35,621 nucleotides of DNA from Akkermansia sp. (GCA_017477935.1 JAFVIC010000039.1:1-35621); one strand, 5' to 3'; counted from the stretch's first letter, positions 11,001-17,862 are shown. Made by a program: numbers and translations. The notes: generated by a model from the letters alone, not told the origin.

Positions 11001-11088
11001 CGCCAAGGCGGAGCTCATGTACCGCCCCGAGTTCCACGGCCTGAGCATACCGCAGCACTTCGAGGTAGAGCCTCGCCCGCAGGAATAA
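5083..11088 (+). CDS. Bacterial alpha-2-macroglobulin, thioester type
   Basis: A 2001-residue periplasmic protease trap. The N-terminus carries a Sec signal peptide, probably cut after Ala22 (LPA-QQ). I see no lipobox at a usable position, unlike the lipoprotein form in Escherichia coli (YfhM). The thioester motif is intact: YGCTEQ, with Cys1555 and Gln1558, inside the alpha-helical thioester domain (about 1535-1800). Beta-rich macroglobulin domains precede it, and a receptor-binding-like domain follows. Two acidic low-complexity segments, near residues 786-803 and 1305-1325, may mark exposed loops or the bait region. In this family a protease cleaves the bait, exposes the thioester and is covalently trapped. 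The adjacent pbpC, 14 bases downstream, is the conserved partner thought to repair peptidoglycan after a breach. Start at 5083 agrees with the signal peptide. Confidence 0.95.
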   Translation: MNAHQPIACALSLLTLSTTLPAQQPAPAAATEPAPTHHAPDIVLNSGYRITANSKLHIVFCVPMVEANQVGSEVKPEYFNTNFAGTYRALWESQSSIRLEFTQQLPALERLRVEVPAGLRGLKGEVLAGRVRAFPTYEGEVADTGTCDNDSLFLRAMDSEFLPALQKRLPDLYYICDDGTRGPLKCRPATVADALANWYAFDSVHCYNLDSHDRKELAKHPADEVLPDTWIVEAPGIPDSNRDIRIMLPRAEWDNKAQDWVDRQLHCYSAPYAEIAMSNECTSRGKYEICLALGMPAAAADAAELIAPLNWSMLEEAHSNEWKPLTWKDGALRGKIRGKDITITPTATECRELNLIGKGTVRGISSVTLTAETGGREILVKAEGKYPTVSTPRGVERDITGDSDTPADCTHLRPRQPYIYTNLSANHLQLRGSTTLNCRYGQLEHGTARVYKINATTPADKVRLLRDYYRLYTGQEYTTWEQKETLRNERKAAGLDDEKIEHNRVDTATLPGVVATAERPLQQGAEHELSLPLAELFDNQPVGGFYFVDIEGEPVRNSKTPVVNQGLLQITDLGLMWKTNGSHLLAWGYKLSDAQELPAATLHLLDEQGNTLAELPMTNGLAEGNFHPATRYLMLTTADDCVVMPHLSRDIEYGAHMGESWEFVRLLSKGIAPAAIPKPLVFLFSDRSLYRPGETAHTKGIVRWLTDNKLQNPDIESISARLLKDYKEVAKLTGVTVQQDGSFTLDIPLDAVGDYTVEFTITYRGDADKTSPDLAVVHAKSTLAQPPADDVTDDEEDDEWEGEDDINFSAPREAQLELTCREFRRNEFEVSSQLTALPDERKLELSTTATNLTTTPVAHGKVKWNLAITERNFYPEQQEWSEFRFGDYRENPWEFFYARYMNSYSGSDRDYLSREGTLNAEGRGTAAFTLPKQQFPRMQRIVATTTVTNGNEQSINSVQKTTLHPADVYVGIRPHTTLAKVGGTLPVDLVAVTSDGKAWSGEPVTVTITATRSAFYQYRYGSRFSTSVQNTEIKDTTHTITATLTGTPTTVQVPVDIAGRYDITVTGKDARGREFASATRHYVWGDDTSPWEHMKNYEMELVPDKTLYHSGDTAKVLVKTPVDAELLITVERDRVLRHYRRSVTVDSPVIEIPLEAADAPVVYLSAFLVQTNKNRESDGKPQLRLGTCQLNITTPDKKLNVQLQPPPHSLLPGESCTVSGTITGADGKPVPNADITLYAEDEGTLQVTGYDLPDPAAYFYSEVGREHAVATYSGLTHLAAEGLRHRYFGNKGVFIGGGDDDEYEAEAEGADAADDSERERLRTDFNPCALWLATVRTDAKGNFTATYSNPDTLTRYRLMAVAAAGDRFGSGQSSYLVNKPVMLEPSVPMSVTEGDELQLPVTVSMLPEYLPGVKADQAIQWQVNLSSPNAELPLTTQSVTLTGKSPVTIHFPVKIPRGNGPVQLQWQVKAADTPQGCDLKRAKDAVQLSFPTTPPTPHLREYVWTELPIGQSTALSSMLKHPYRADGTVQLSFSTSPLAGLAYPLQYLFTYPYGCTEQLSSTVLPWLLQEHLQQALGVKFPQAKKAATIAAEVDKKLSKRRLAPGRYGYWDGDTKGCEFSAYAAMVRFFINGAENEEVLNDMRALVEQIQANAENTYLNMLVISLLVDDTTEIFNSFYRHAEQNLASLNPQERWILAIAAADAKHPQAADLLKQAQQSSNSPAYLHYALPPVQALRAIYAIATEPESPATADLLRNWLQQSAGCYSTWQNAWLTLAVAEYADKRDLSKLRARVNGTDITSATPMHLVLATGATDSFTAIGNTVYVSGFAEGYLNKEQPEQAIDRGFRVQRRYEQLQPDGTWKPTGTFRVGDIVRVTVNATARRGEANLKYLAIEDRLPAAFEAIDPTLTSQALPAGISEQTYRSWWYFPTTISNREFLKDRVRAFSNNLWGNSQLEFSYIARVVRSGRVTAPAAKAELMYRPEFHGLSIPQHFEVEPRPQE

Positions 11089-11102
11089 GCCCCCCCCAAG
11101 GC

Positions 11103-13274
11103 ATGCGCCCTCGCATGAAAAAATACTTGCTCGCCAGCCCGGCCATCATCCTTGCCGGGCTGGCGGCAGTGTATTACCTGCTGCCCTTCTGCGTGAGCGC
11201 ACCTGATATCTCGCCGCCCCCGAGCAGCGCCGTGTACGACCGCCATGGTGAGCTGCTGGGCTATGTGCCGGGGGCAGACGGCTACCGCTGCGAGCCGCTC
11301 CCGCAGCTGCCGCCACAGCTTGCCGCCGCCCTGGTGGCAGCAGAAGACCGCCGATTTTACAGCCACGGCGGTATAGATGCCGCTGCGGCGGCGCGCGCCC
11401 TGTGGCAGTGGCTGCGCGGTCGCCACGGCGGCGGAGCCAGCACCCTCACCATGCAGGTGGCCAAGCTGTACAACCCGCCGGCCCCACGCACCTGGCGTAC
11501 CAAGCTGAAAGAAGCCCTGCAGGCGCGCCGGCTCGAAATGAGCCACAGCAAAGAAGAACTGCTGCTCGCCTACCTGAACCGCGCCGACTTCAGTAACCTG
11601 TGCCGCGGGGCCGAGTGTGCGGCTCGATTTTACTTCGGTTGCCCGGCGAGGGAACTCACCACCGAACAGGCCGCCCTGCTGGCAGCTATGGTGCAGGCCC
11701 CAACACGCCTTAATCCCCTGCGCCACCCCACGGCCGCTCTCGCTCGGCGAAATAACATCCTTTCTCACCTGGGGCAGAACACCAACTCCCCGCTCGGTGC
11801 CACGGCACACACGATCAGCGCACCGCCCATCGCAGGGGGCAGGCCCGGACAGCTCACACTCGATGCCGCCCTGCAACGCCGGGTTGCCGCCATCGCCCGG
11901 CAGGAGGTCGAAAAACTGCACGGGCGGAATGTGTCGCAAGCCGCCGTTGTGGTAGCTGACAACCGCACAGGCGAAGTACTGGTGGCCCTGCCGGCCGCCC
12001 GCCCCGACAGCCCCCGCGGCGGCGCGCTCAACGGTACCGCCACCCCACGCTCAGCAGGCAGCACGCTCAAGCCCTTTATCTACCTGATGGCTTTTGAACA
12101 GGGCGATTACCCCGGTACCATCGTGGCCGATGTTCCCACACAATACCGCAGCGCAGACGGCATTCAGGCACCGGGCAACTACAACAACCACTACCTCGGC
12201 CCCATCTCCATGCGGCAGGCTCTCGCCTGCTCTCAGAACATACCCGCCATGCAGGCTCTCGATCGCGCCGGCGGAGCACAGAAAGCCATTCCCTACCTGC
12301 GCCGCCTGGGTTTCGCCATGCCCGGCAGCGCGGCAGACTACGGCCTGGGGCTCGCCATCGGCAATGCCCATGTCACCCTCCTGGAGCTGGTACAAGCCTA
12401 CAGCACCCTGGCGCGCAGCGGCACCTGCCTGCCCTTGCAGCAACGCCTGCCCCTGCAAGGAACCACCCCCGAACAACTGTTGCCCGCCGTGCACAGCTAC
12501 CGCATAGCCCATGTACTCAGCGACCGCGCCGCGCGTGCCGCCACCTTCGGCCCCGCCCCCGCACTCAGTTTCCCTTGGCGCGTCGCCGCCAAAACCGGCA
12601 CATCCTCCAACTACCGCGACAACTGGTGCCTGGGCTTCACCGCCGAATATACCGTGGGAGTCTGGGTCGGCAACTTCGACAACTCAGCCATGCAGCGCAT
12701 ATCAGGCGTGAGCGGCGCCGGCCCTATCTTCCACCGCGTGCTCAGCCTGCTGCACGAAAACATGCCCCCCACTTTCCCCGAGCAACCTGCCGAACTGCAA
12801 CAGCACGACATCGACACCCGCACCGGCACCCCCGCCACAGCACAGACACCCCCCGAATGCCGCGCTACCGAACTGCTCACCCCTGCCGAACTGGCTGCCC
12901 TGCCCGCGCCCCGGCTCGATGAAAACGGCCGTGCCATACTCGACAGCCGCTACGCCGACTGGTACCAAGAGGCCGGCCTCAGCCACCTCTATGCCCTGGC
13001 TGCCGCCACCCCCTCGGGTCGCCGCCCCGCCATCCTCATCCCCTCCCCCGGCACCACTCTCAGGCTCAGCCCCACTCTGCCGCACAACGGCCGGTTTGCT
13101 GAGCTGCGCTCCACCCTGCCCGCCGCCACAACCACCTGGCAGAGTGATACCCTGCCCATCATTCAGCGCGGCGGCAAATGGTACGCCGTACTACACCCCG
13201 GCACACACACCATCCGCGCCTCCGCACCACCTGACCTGAAAGCCCAATCCACCTTCCGGGTCGAAGAAAAATAA
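11103..13274 (+). CDS. pbpC: Penicillin-binding protein 1C
   Basis: A 723-residue bifunctional peptidoglycan synthase of the PBP1C type. After a short cytoplasmic N-terminus and one membrane anchor (about residues 8-28) comes a GT51 glycosyltransferase domain, with EDRRFYSHGG around catalytic Glu81 and the GGASTLTMQVAK motif. The transpeptidase domain follows with SxxK (Ser320-Thr-Leu-Lys323), SQN (377-379) and KTGTS (497-501), so both activities should be present. The last about 130 residues correspond to the C-terminal domain typical of PBP1C. It follows the macroglobulin gene by 14 bases, including a run of eight C, and is almost certainly co-transcribed. The start could also be the in-frame ATG at 11115 (MKKYLL), which fits a short cytoplasmic tail equally well. 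Confidence 0.96.
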   Translation: MRPRMKKYLLASPAIILAGLAAVYYLLPFCVSAPDISPPPSSAVYDRHGELLGYVPGADGYRCEPLPQLPPQLAAALVAAEDRRFYSHGGIDAAAAARALWQWLRGRHGGGASTLTMQVAKLYNPPAPRTWRTKLKEALQARRLEMSHSKEELLLAYLNRADFSNLCRGAECAARFYFGCPARELTTEQAALLAAMVQAPTRLNPLRHPTAALARRNNILSHLGQNTNSPLGATAHTISAPPIAGGRPGQLTLDAALQRRVAAIARQEVEKLHGRNVSQAAVVVADNRTGEVLVALPAARPDSPRGGALNGTATPRSAGSTLKPFIYLMAFEQGDYPGTIVADVPTQYRSADGIQAPGNYNNHYLGPISMRQALACSQNIPAMQALDRAGGAQKAIPYLRRLGFAMPGSAADYGLGLAIGNAHVTLLELVQAYSTLARSGTCLPLQQRLPLQGTTPEQLLPAVHSYRIAHVLSDRAARAATFGPAPALSFPWRVAAKTGTSSNYRDNWCLGFTAEYTVGVWVGNFDNSAMQRISGVSGAGPIFHRVLSLLHENMPPTFPEQPAELQQHDIDTRTGTPATAQTPPECRATELLTPAELAALPAPRLDENGRAILDSRYADWYQEAGLSHLYALAAATPSGRRPAILIPSPGTTLRLSPTLPHNGRFAELRSTLPAATTTWQSDTLPIIQRGGKWYAVLHPGTHTIRASAPPDLKAQSTFRVEEK

Positions 13275-13330
13275 CCGGCGCCATGCCCCCCTGAGTCACC
13301 GCCGCAGCGAACAGGTGGAGATTTAGTTTG

Positions 13331-13357
13331 CGTTTTGGCCCCGGTAGAGGCAAAACG
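13331..13357 (+). promoter_or_regulatory. Leader hairpin upstream of the PoxB-like gene
   Basis: CGTTTTG (13331-13337) pairs with CAAAACG (13351-13357), with CC/GG extending the stem inward after one unpaired base. The hairpin ends ten bases before the ATG at 13367, right at the GGTGG that may be the ribosome binding site. CAAAACGGT recurs at 13372-13380, inside the first codons. Confidence 0.4.
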
Positions 13358-13366
13358 GTGGTCGTG

Positions 13367-15079
13367 ATGTGCAAAACGGTAGCAGATGAAATTGCGGCCA
13401 TGCTGGTAGCCGGCGGGCTGCGGCGGGCCTATTGTCGGGCCGGGGCGGCACTCAGCACGCTGTCGGAGTCTCTGCAGCGCGAGCCGGGGCTGCGCTGTAT
13501 AGGGCTGCAGCATGAAGAAAGTGCGGCTTTTGCCGCGGTGGGTGAGGCCATGGTGACCGGGCAGCCAGTTGTGTGCTGCGGTAGTAGCGGCGGCGGCAAC
13601 ATGCAACTGCTCAATGGGCTGTATGAAGCCACGCGGGCTGCTGTGCCCCTGCTGGCACTGGCACCGCACGTGCCGGTATCTGCCATCGGCGGCCGGTATT
13701 TTCAGGGATGTCATCCCGTGTCGGCACTTCGCGACAGCTCTGTTTACTGTGAGTCGGCCTATACGGCTGCACAGGCTCCGCGGGTGGTGGCTGCTGCCCT
13801 GCGCGCCGCCTGCGCCGCACCGGGGGCCGGTGTGGCTGTCATGCCGGCGGATGTTGTTGATATGCCCGCTGCGGCACCCTGCCCCCCGGCTGCCGCAGGC
13901 CGACAGGCGGCTGTGGTCGACCCTGCTCAGGAAGATGTGGCTCGCCTGGCCGAGCTCATCAACAACTGCGACAAAGTGGCCTTTCTTTGCGGGCGTGGCT
14001 GTGCCGGTGCCCGTGATTTGTTGGTAGAGCTGGCTCGCCGCATAGGTGCCCCCATAGCTTACACGCTGCGGGCAAAAGATATTATGGAAAAAGACAATCC
14101 CTGCGCCGTGGGAATGGTCGGGCTGCTGGGCTGGGGGGATGCCCCCGCCGCCATTCAGGTGGCCGATTTGCTGGTGATGTGGGGTACGGATTTTCCCTAC
14201 AGTTGTTTTTTACCCCGCCATGGGCGGGTGGTGCAGGTAGATGATGCCGCGGTGGCACTGGGGCGGCGGGTAGCGCTGTGCCATGCCGTGCATGGCGATG
14301 TGGCCCGCACGGCAGCCCGGCTGCTGCCCCTGGTGCGCAGCAGCGGGCGTGGGGAGGAATTTCTGAATCGCTCGCTCATGCGCCACGGCAGAGCGGTAAT
14401 GGCGATAGAGGGCGCGCTGCGCGTGGTGGATGAGCGGGCCCCCATACGCCCGGAGTACCTGACCCGCCTGCTCAGCAGCCACGCAGAACCGGATGCCGTC
14501 TTTGCCGTTGACATCGGCCCGCCGGTCATATGGGCAGCTCGTTACCTGCAGGCGTTCGGGCACCGCCGTATCATCGCCTCCTTCCATTTCGGCACGGCCG
14601 GCAGCGCGGTGCCCCTGGCTATCGGGGCGAAGGCTGCCTGCCCCTCGCGGCAGGTCATTGCCCTGTGCCATGCCGGCACTCCCGGCAGTCAAGCAACTGA
14701 GCTGCTCACCCTGCTGCAAGAGCGCCTCAGCGTGAAAGTGCTGGTGTACAACTATGCCCCGGCCCGGGCGCAGATGGTGCAGACCGGCGATGTGGCGCCA
14801 CAGCCCGTGGCGGAGTTTGCGGCCTGCGCAGCGGCCCTCGGTTTGCCGGTGCAGCGACTGAGCAGGGTGGATGAGGCCGCCCCTGCCCTGCGCCGCTGGC
14901 TGGCAGCACGCGGACCGGCCGTGCTCGATGTCGAGCTCGATGCTCATGCACTCGCTGCCCCGCCGCAGTCAGACCTGCAGCGCACCCTCGACCATGTGGG
15001 CGACACTGTATCGACCACCGCACTCAGTGAGCTGGCTGTCCTTCGCCGCATGCTCTTCGGCAACAGCCGACTGTACTGA
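13367..15079 (+). CDS. Pyruvate oxidase (PoxB)-like protein lacking the ThDP/Mg2+ motif
   Basis: A 570-residue protein that aligns end to end with pyruvate:quinone oxidase PoxB (572 residues). Shared features: the N-terminus MCKTVADEIAAML, the catalytic-Glu region LQHEESAAFAA (Glu50, as in PoxB), the ALAPHVPVSAIGGRYFQ region, a middle FAD-fold domain with CGRGCAGA and LRAKDIMEKDNP, and DIGPPVIWAARYL at the start of the C-terminal domain. The diagnostic GDG...NN motif that holds Mg2+ and the ThDP diphosphate is broken. PoxB has CGDGGF; here the stretch reads CHAGTPG, so the Asp becomes Ala436. The second Asn of FNN becomes Tyr463. It is therefore unlikely to bind ThDP normally. The ATG at 13367 was chosen over an upstream TTG (13328) because it matches the PoxB N-terminus. 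It could be a pseudo-enzyme or have a new role; no frameshift or stop suggests decay. Confidence 0.85.
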   Translation: MCKTVADEIAAMLVAGGLRRAYCRAGAALSTLSESLQREPGLRCIGLQHEESAAFAAVGEAMVTGQPVVCCGSSGGGNMQLLNGLYEATRAAVPLLALAPHVPVSAIGGRYFQGCHPVSALRDSSVYCESAYTAAQAPRVVAAALRAACAAPGAGVAVMPADVVDMPAAAPCPPAAAGRQAAVVDPAQEDVARLAELINNCDKVAFLCGRGCAGARDLLVELARRIGAPIAYTLRAKDIMEKDNPCAVGMVGLLGWGDAPAAIQVADLLVMWGTDFPYSCFLPRHGRVVQVDDAAVALGRRVALCHAVHGDVARTAARLLPLVRSSGRGEEFLNRSLMRHGRAVMAIEGALRVVDERAPIRPEYLTRLLSSHAEPDAVFAVDIGPPVIWAARYLQAFGHRRIIASFHFGTAGSAVPLAIGAKAACPSRQVIALCHAGTPGSQATELLTLLQERLSVKVLVYNYAPARAQMVQTGDVAPQPVAEFAACAAALGLPVQRLSRVDEAAPALRRWLAARGPAVLDVELDAHALAAPPQSDLQRTLDHVGDTVSTTALSELAVLRRMLFGNSRLY

Positions 15080-15087
15080 ACGAACAA

Positions 15088-15120
15088 GGAGCCGCTACCC
15101 CGAGGTGGGACAGCGGCTCC
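15088..15120. terminator. Bidirectional terminator between converging genes
   Basis: GGAGCCGCT (15088-15096) pairs perfectly with AGCGGCTCC (15112-15120), with a further CCC/GGG inside. The minus side continues TTGTTCGTTC, so it best terminates fabG and may also serve the PoxB-like gene. Confidence 0.65.
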
Positions 15121-15151
15121 GCGTGGTGAATGATAAAGTCAGTTTATTATG

Positions 15152-15898
15152 TTACATGACCATGCCGCCATCGCATACCAGCACCTGGCCGGTCATGTAG
15201 CGGGATTCATCGCTGGCAAGGAAGAGGGCGCAGTTGGCGATATCCTCGGGCTTACCCAGGTCCTTCATCGGTATGCGGGAGAGGATGGCCTCTTTCGCAG
15301 CCTCGGGTATGGCATCGGTCATATCGGTGGCGATGAAACCGGGGGCAATGGCGTTGCAGGTTACTTTTCGGCTGGCGAGTTCCTGTGCCATGGATTTGGT
15401 GAAGCCGATAACACCTGCCTTCGAAGCAGCGTAGTTGGCCTGGCCGAGGTTACCGGTCAGCCCGACAACGGAGGCCATGTTGATGATTCGGCCGGCGGGG
15501 CTCTTCATGAGCGTGCGCTGCAGGGCTTTCACAAAGAGGAATACGCTCTTGAGGTTGGTGTCCATCACGGCATCCCAATCAGCTTCCTTCATGCGCATCA
15601 GCAGGGTATCGCGGGTGATACCGGCATTGTTCACCAGGATGTCGACCGTGGGGTATTCAGCCAGCACAGCCTTCACGCAGGCCTCTACCGCGGCGGCATC
15701 TGCCACGTCGCAGGGGAAAGCCTTGCAGCTGTCGGGGAATTCGGCATTGATGGCCTCTGCCGCCGCTCCGCAGGAAGCGGGGTTGCGGGAGATGAGCACA
15801 ACCTTGGCGCCCTCCTCCGCAAAGCGTCGGGCTACCGCATTGCCGATACCACGACCGGCACCTGTTACTATAGCAGTTTTTCCTGCGAGTCTGTTCAT
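15152..15898 (-). CDS. fabG: 3-oxoacyl-[acyl-carrier-protein] reductase
   Basis: A 248-residue classical short-chain dehydrogenase that reduces 3-oxoacyl-ACP with NADPH in the elongation cycle of type II fatty acid synthesis. The nucleotide-binding TGAGRGIG (residues 12-19), the NNAG motif (90-93), and the catalytic residues Asn115, Ser143, Tyr156 and Lys160 (YAASK) are all present. Length and the C-terminal LASDESRYMTGQVLVCDGG are typical of FabG. It stands alone here, away from acpP, fabD and fabF, with its own strong promoter whose -10 box is 9 bases from the ATG. Another SDR substrate is possible, but the match to the FabG pattern is close. Confidence 0.93.
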   Translation of the reverse strand: MNRLAGKTAIVTGAGRGIGNAVARRFAEEGAKVVLISRNPASCGAAAEAINAEFPDSCKAFPCDVADAAAVEACVKAVLAEYPTVDILVNNAGITRDTLLMRMKEADWDAVMDTNLKSVFLFVKALQRTLMKSPAGRIINMASVVGLTGNLGQANYAASKAGVIGFTKSMAQELASRKVTCNAIAPGFIATDMTDAIPEAAKEAILSRIPMKDLGKPEDIANCALFLASDESRYMTGQVLVCDGGMVM

Positions 15899-15907
15899 AA
15901 CATCCCT

Positions 15908-15936
15908 ATTCTACCCTAGACCTCACTCTAATGCAA
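15908..15936 (-). promoter_or_regulatory. Promoter of fabG
   Basis: Minus strand TTGCAT (15936-15931), 17-bp spacer, TAGAAT (15913-15908). Only nine bases separate the -10 box from the ATG at 15898, so the leader is about 2-3 bases. Confidence 0.65.
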
Positions 15937-16043
15937 GCCAAAATCTTCGGAGCAGCGGCAGATGTGTTTGAAAAAACGCAATTGAGGTAGGTGCGCAATA
16001 GGGTATCCGAATGACCGGAAGAGGGCATGAGTCGTGAAAAAGC

Positions 16044-16072
16044 TTGCCTGAGAGGTGCGGCTGTGCTATAAG
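16044..16072 (+). promoter_or_regulatory. Promoter of the small secreted protein gene
   Basis: TTGCCT (16044-16049), 17-bp spacer, TATAAG (16067-16072). The ATG at 16080 is 7 bases after the -10 box, that is, at the predicted transcription start, so the mRNA should be leaderless. Confidence 0.65.
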
Positions 16073-16079
16073 GGGGCAC

Positions 16080-16490
16080 ATGAACCGTTATCAATACTTT
16101 TCATCGGTTGCAGCTGCCGTTCTGGTGGCTCCTGCTGTAGCTCAGGAACAGCAGCTCACCGTGGCAGATTACATTCAGTTCCAGCAGGCACTGCTCGGGG
16201 GGGTGACAGAGCTGCTTAACCTGCCCTCCATTGCTGAAGATCCGGACAGTGTGGCGGCCGCTATCGAAGAACTCACGAAATATGCCGTTGCTCTCGTAAG
16301 CCTTAAGAGCGAGCTGAATGCTGAAGAGTTGGCCATTGCGCAGGGTAACCTCGAATCTGACCCCGCCGCTCAGGCTGTCGGTTCAGGCTTCATCTCCGCG
16401 GTCAATCAGCTCAACGCCCACCAGTTCTACAACAGCCAGCGCCTCGCCACAGCTCTGCAGAACTTTGCTGCTGCGCTGTCGCAGATGTAA
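16080..16490 (+). CDS. Small secreted protein of unknown function
   Basis: A 136-residue protein with a Sec signal peptide (MNRYQYFSSVAAAVLVAPAVA, cut after Ala21). The mature protein is acidic and predicted helical, rich in Ala, Leu, Glu and Gln, without cysteines or a known motif. The frame is open back to a TTG at 16044, but that codon lies in the -35 box, and the signal peptide starts at 16080. It is divergent from fabG and converges on queE. The mature part has pairs of Leu/Ala-rich helices that could bundle. No function can be assigned. Confidence 0.75.
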   Translation: MNRYQYFSSVAAAVLVAPAVAQEQQLTVADYIQFQQALLGGVTELLNLPSIAEDPDSVAAAIEELTKYAVALVSLKSELNAEELAIAQGNLESDPAAQAVGSGFISAVNQLNAHQFYNSQRLATALQNFAAALSQM

Positions 16491-16512
16491 ACTTTCTCAT
16501 TCTCCGCGCACG

Positions 16513-17175
16513 TCAGACCCCCTTTTCATCGTTCCAGAGGCTGATGTGCAGGCGGTCACCGAGTCGCACCCGGTGTTGCAGGCAGAGCGCTGCCACACCG
16601 GGGCGGGCGGCGGCCAGCTCAGCGCGGGTAGTGGCGCAGGGCATGAGAATGAGGCGCTGCTGCGGCAGGCTCAGGGCTGCGATGGCCGGCCAGTCGTGCT
16701 CACTCTGTACCACAAATTTGAACCACGCCCGCCCCGTGGCAACAAAGGCTGCCAGTGCCGCAGGGCACAGAGCCTGCTCGGGGGAGTTGCCCGAGTGAGC
16801 GAGTTTGGGCGAAACATTCCACTGGTTCACGCGCTCAGCCAGTGCCGGGGTGGGGGGCAAGGTACCGTTGGTTTCGACCTCGATATAAAAATCAGGCGGC
16901 AGCAGCGCCAGCAAGCGCTCCAGTTCGCCGGCCTGCAGCAGGGGCTCGCCGCCGGTAATGACCACTGACGGGCAGCCGTAGCTGAGCAGGCGCGCCGCTA
17001 CCTCATCTACCCCCAGCTCACAGCCCGGTGCCCAGCTGTAGCGGGTGTCGCACCAGCTGCAATGCAGGTTGCAACCGGCCAGGCGCAGAAAGACGGCGGG
17101 GGTGCCGCAGCGGGGGCCTTCCCCCTGCAGGGAATAAAAAATCTCAGGTTGGGATTTCAAGCGTGCAATATTCAT
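16513..17175 (-). CDS. queE: 7-carboxy-7-deazaguanine synthase (radical SAM)
   Basis: A 220-residue radical SAM enzyme of queuosine and 7-deazaguanine biosynthesis; it converts 6-carboxytetrahydropterin to 7-carboxy-7-deazaguanine. The iron-sulfur cysteines are Cys35, Cys39 and Cys42 in GCNLHCSWC (CX3CX2C), which is the QueE spacing. SLQGEGPRCGTPAVFLRLAG precedes them, TGGEPLLQ follows near residue 94, and VETNGT and WNVSPKLAHSG are the further family motifs. No other queuosine gene is in the window. It diverges from the phosphatase gene at 17278; the 102 bases between them hold a GGGTTC/GAACCC hairpin (17206-17223), but I found no preQ1 riboswitch. Confidence 0.93.
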   Translation of the reverse strand: MNIARLKSQPEIFYSLQGEGPRCGTPAVFLRLAGCNLHCSWCDTRYSWAPGCELGVDEVAARLLSYGCPSVVITGGEPLLQAGELERLLALLPPDFYIEVETNGTLPPTPALAERVNQWNVSPKLAHSGNSPEQALCPAALAAFVATGRAWFKFVVQSEHDWPAIAALSLPQQRLILMPCATTRAELAAARPGVAALCLQHRVRLGDRLHISLWNDEKGV

Positions 17176-17277
17176 GGCGCTGTGATATACTGTGGCTGTA
17201 CAAGAGGGTTCATACCAGAACCCGCCCGCCGCGTCAATCGCTTTTTAACATTCGCTCGAGATTTAATGTTGAATACC

Positions 17278-17775
17278 ATGAGTTCCCGTACCCCTTACCG
17301 TGTATTGTTCGTCTGCCTGGGTAATATATGCCGCAGCCCTGCCGCCGAGGTTATCTTCAACGCCGTTGCAGCACAACAAGGCCTGGCCGGGCTGGTGCGG
17401 GCGGACTCATGCGGCACGGCCTCGTACCACACCGGCAGCAAGCCCGACCATCGCATGCTCGCCGCGCTGGAGCGTGCCGGTTACAGCTACGGCGGTCACC
17501 GCGCCCGTACTTTCCGCCGGGCTGATTTCAGCGAATTCGACCTCATTGTCCCTCAAGATGAGTACAATGAGCAGGATATACTGGCCCTGGCCCGCCATGC
17601 TGAGGACAAAGCGCGCGTACGCGGCATGTGGCAGTGGTTTGCCGAAGGGGAGAGTGAGCGCTCCGTTCCTGACCCGTACTATGGCGGCCCGGCGGGGTTC
17701 GATGCGGTGGTGGCACTGCTCACGCGCAGCATGCAGCGCCTGGTCGCTGAGCTGAAATCGCAGTTGCCGGCCTGA
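17278..17775 (+). CDS. Low-molecular-weight protein-tyrosine phosphatase family
   Basis: A 165-residue protein with the LMW-PTP P-loop VCLGNICRS near the N-terminus (nucleophile Cys13, Arg19) and the general-acid motif DPYYGG (Asp132). Between them is the family DSCGTASYHTG segment and an IVPQDEYN stretch in the place of the more usual IVAMD. Length fits the family (about 150-165). It may dephosphorylate Tyr (exopolysaccharide-type kinases) or phosphoarginine; no tyrosine kinase is visible here. The start at 17278 places the P-loop at the usual distance; another ATG at 17266 is in frame. An imperfect inverted repeat AACATT/AATGTT (17247-17270) lies over the translation start region. Confidence 0.9.
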   Translation: MSSRTPYRVLFVCLGNICRSPAAEVIFNAVAAQQGLAGLVRADSCGTASYHTGSKPDHRMLAALERAGYSYGGHRARTFRRADFSEFDLIVPQDEYNEQDILALARHAEDKARVRGMWQWFAEGESERSVPDPYYGGPAGFDAVVALLTRSMQRLVAELKSQLPA

Positions 17776-17833
17776 ATCAGCTCCACGATTGCCGGGTTTT
17801 GCAGGAAAAGTTCCCGCGGGGTATCGATTTAGC

Positions 17834-17862
17834 TTGCATGACGCAGCCGAAAGCGCTAGAAT
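17834..17862 (+). promoter_or_regulatory. Promoter of the 17886-19721 unit
   Basis: TTGCAT (17834-17839), 17-bp spacer, TAGAAT (17857-17862), identical in both boxes to the fabG promoter. Here a normal leader follows, with AGGAAAGGAG (17871-17880) as ribosome binding site five bases before the ATG. Confidence 0.7.

Noticed and set aside
5050..11058. Long minus-strand open frames opposite the macroglobulin gene (748, 499 and 456 codons)
   Set aside because: They are antisense shadows created by GC-rich codon usage. The plus-strand protein has a signal peptide, a thioester motif and family-wide similarity; the antisense products have no motif or start context.
13367..15079. MenD or acetolactate synthase
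   Set aside because: The N-terminus, the AHVPVSAIGGRYFQ-type segment, the middle-domain motifs and the length match PoxB best; no menaquinone or branched-chain genes are nearby.
17176..17277. preQ1 riboswitch upstream of queE
   Set aside because: Only a simple GGGTTC/GAACCC hairpin is present; the conserved A-rich tail and pseudoknot partner are missing.
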